Source: Labilibaculum antarcticum (lineage in GTDB: Bacteria > Bacteroidota > Bacteroidia > Bacteroidales > Marinifilaceae). Taken from it: 64,000 nucleotides of DNA. Shown here piece by piece: positions 62,876 to 64,000 of this stretch. A program made the translations under genes and the position numbers. The stretch spans positions 3,938,361-4,002,360 of the forward strand of contig NZ_AP018042.1 of NCBI RefSeq assembly GCF_002356295.1, written 5' to 3'. Positions within the stretch are counted from its first letter, which is position 1, and each line of letters starts with the position of its first letter. Below the pieces are notes generated by a model, which saw nothing but the letters and a program-made list of their open reading frames with translations, was not told where the DNA came from and did no database searches.

Positions 62876-63110
62876 TAAAATTAGACCTGTTGATCTGAAA
62901 CAAATCGGATTTCGACCCGGATTTTAATCTACACACTAATAGTAACTACAATCACTAATCGATGAAAAAAAAATATCTGTGTGTTTTAATGCCTCAAAAA
63001 AAGGCATATATAGAGCAAACAATAGTACGAGGATCTTAAGTAATTACAAAATAATGGTTCTCTGTGGATAGAATAATTTATTGGTGATTGTTGTCGTGCA
63101 TTTATTAAAC
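62876..63110. other. Intergenic region with a short MKKKYL-type frame
   Basis: ATG 62962 opens a 25-codon frame to TAA 63039, beginning MKKKYLCVLMPQKKAYIEQ. Its start and the preceding ACACACTAATAGTAACTACA stretch resemble the start of a SusC/TonB-receptor gene that is quickly lost. No other feature is seen. It may be a remnant of the same leader family as the repeats that follow. Confidence 0.4.
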
Positions 63111-63179
63111 AGAAAAAGCTTGGATCCCCACCCAAGCTTTTCTACTAACCACTAATTTACTAACCTAAATCTTTAATCT

Positions 63180-63233
63180 ATGAAAAAAAACGGTTACCAG
63201 CCGTTTACATTACAAATATACGGCATTGTTTAG
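63180..63233 (+). other. Mini-ORF of repeat unit 1 (17 codons)
   Basis: Starts MKKNGYQPF and ends at TAG 63231. Relative to unit 3 it differs by small changes that shift the frame. Function not assigned. Confidence 0.3.
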
Positions 63234-63394
63234 TTAAGTGCATTTAAAGGATGTTAAAGTATGCTAAAAGTTAAGGATTGATCCGGTTGATGTTATATCT
63301 GTAAATTATTACAAAGTATACAACACAGAAAAAGCTTGGATCCCCACCCAAGCTTTTCTACTAACCACTATTTACTAACCTAAATCTTTAATCT

Positions 63395-63451
63395 ATGAAA
63401 AAACTTTTATTCTTTGTTCTACATTACAAACATACGGCATTGTTTAGTTAA
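63395..63451 (+). other. Mini-ORF of repeat unit 2 (18 codons)
   Basis: MKKLLFFVLHYKHTALFS: the first nine residues look like the start of a signal peptide, and the last nine match units 3 and 4. It differs only over the ACGGTAACCAGCCGT part, replaced here by CTTTTATTCTTTGTT. Confidence 0.3.
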
Positions 63452-63608
63452 GTGCATTTAACGGATGTTAAAGTATGCTAAAAGTCAAGGATTGATCCGG
63501 TTGATGTCATATCTGTAAATTATTACAAAGTATACAACACAGAAAAAGCTTGGATCCCCACCCAAGCTTTTCTACTAACCACTATTTACTAACCTAAATC
63601 TTTAATCT

Positions 63609-63665
63609 ATGAAAAAAACGGTAACCAGCCGTCTACAGTACAAACATACGGCATTGTTTAGTTAA
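63609..63665 (+). other. Mini-ORF of repeat unit 3 (18 codons)
   Basis: MKKTVTSRLQYKHTALFS, followed by TAA. The same peptide is encoded in unit 4. It could be a leader peptide, or only a truncated copy of a gene start. Confidence 0.35.
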
Positions 63666-63822
63666 GTGCATTTAACGGATGTTAAAGTATGCTAAAAGTC
63701 AAGGATTGATTCGGTTGATGTCATATCTGTAAATTATTACAAAGTATACAACACAGAAAAAGCTTGGATCCCCACCCAAGCTTTTCTACTAACCACTATT
63801 TACTAACCTAAATCTTTAATCT

Positions 63823-63879
63823 ATGAAAAAAACGGTAACCAGCCGTCTACAGTACAAACATACGGCATTGTTTAGTTAA
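63823..63879 (+). other. Mini-ORF of repeat unit 4 (18 codons)
   Basis: Identical peptide to unit 3, 214 bp further on. Conservation of both ATG and stop in these two units may reflect only recent duplication. Confidence 0.35.
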
Positions 63880-64000
63880 GTGCATTTAACGGATGTTAAA
63901 GTATGCTAAAAGTCAAGGACTGATTCGGTTGATGTCATATCTGTAAATTATTGCAAAGTATACAACACAGAAAAAGCTTGGATCCCCACCCAAGCTTTTC

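Larger units (their letters stand above)
63111..64000. repeat. Tandem array of a ~214-bp unit with hairpin and mini-ORF
   Basis: Units start at 63111, 63327, 63541, 63755 and 63969, giving periods of 216, 214, 214 and 214 bp; the fifth is cut by the window end. Each unit has, in order, a perfect 10-bp hairpin (AAAAGCTTGG with CCAAGCTTTT, at 63114, 63330, 63544, 63758 and 63972), the leader CTACTAACCACTA(A)TTTACTAACC, AAATCTTTAATCT, an ATG-led mini-ORF, and ~130 bp ending AAGTATACAACAC. Units 3 and 4 are almost identical; unit 1 is most diverged. Confidence 0.9.

Noticed and set aside
63111-64000. CRISPR array at the right edge
   Set aside because: The whole 214-bp unit repeats, with no variable spacers, and no cas genes are present.

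Overview
The window is an AT-rich stretch of chromosome from a member of the Bacteroidota, most likely a marine or anaerobic Bacteroidales (Marinifilaceae-like, by inference only). Support comes from TAnnTTTG-type -7 promoter boxes with a TTG-type -33 box, a DUF3822-rsmD pair, SiaB/SiaC-type switch proteins, DPP4-like S9, S41 and M1 periplasmic peptidases, BlaI/M56 loci with TonB C-terminal domains, and SusC-like leader sequences at the right edge. No rRNA genes or intact insertion sequences were seen.

Layout. 1-2.0 kb: the 3' end of a sensor histidine kinase, a GNAT acetyltransferase and a DJ-1/PfpI protein. 2.0-7.0 kb is an accessory region: a 41-residue basic protein gene, an orphan gene, an attC-like palindromic intergenic stretch, a two-gene Septu defence system (ptuA-ptuB), REP-like hairpins and a 41-bp tandem repeat. 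7-12.1 kb: a small DMT permease, an M1 aminopeptidase whose C-terminus runs into a simple repeat, a DUF1338 enzyme and a decayed PLP-dependent C-S lyase. 12.5-13.1 kb: five tandem tRNA-Asp genes. 13.3-18.1 kb: rsmD operon, RecD-like helicase and a SpoIIE-type response regulator. 18.1-24.5 kb: a nucleotide-sugar cluster (ugd, UDP-xylose synthase, rmlA, rmlC, rmlD, phosphohexomutase) without rmlB.

24.7-37 kb is mostly housekeeping: PhnA-like protein, rpsA-STAS-rnz, a bleomycin-hydrolase-like C1 peptidase, SemiSWEET, guaA, a pseudo-receiver/Hpt protein, an S41 protease, an rRNA methyltransferase, and a SiaB-SiaC pair. Together with the STAS protein and the SpoIIE phosphatase, these suggest a partner-switching network. 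37-47.9 kb: a 1022-residue ABC transporter with two secreted or anchored proteins, an S9 peptidase, a MATE exporter and a BamA/TamA-like outer-membrane protein.

48-60.2 kb holds two divergently placed BlaI-M56 loci that share a TACTA-N6-TAGTA operator; the first has three TonB C-terminal domains in one protein. Between them lie tag, a quinol-oxidising cytochrome b/Rieske/octaheme cytochrome operon, a lipoprotein sulfatase with an atypical active-site motif, and a thioredoxin. 60.5-62.9 kb carries a polytopic membrane protein and a DUF2007-SRPBCC-GNAT operon. From 63.1 kb to the window edge is a tandem array of a ~214-bp unit (four full copies plus the start of a fifth). Each unit has a perfect hairpin followed by a SusC-leader-like sequence and a 17-18 codon mini-ORF. 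This array is the least explained structure in the window.
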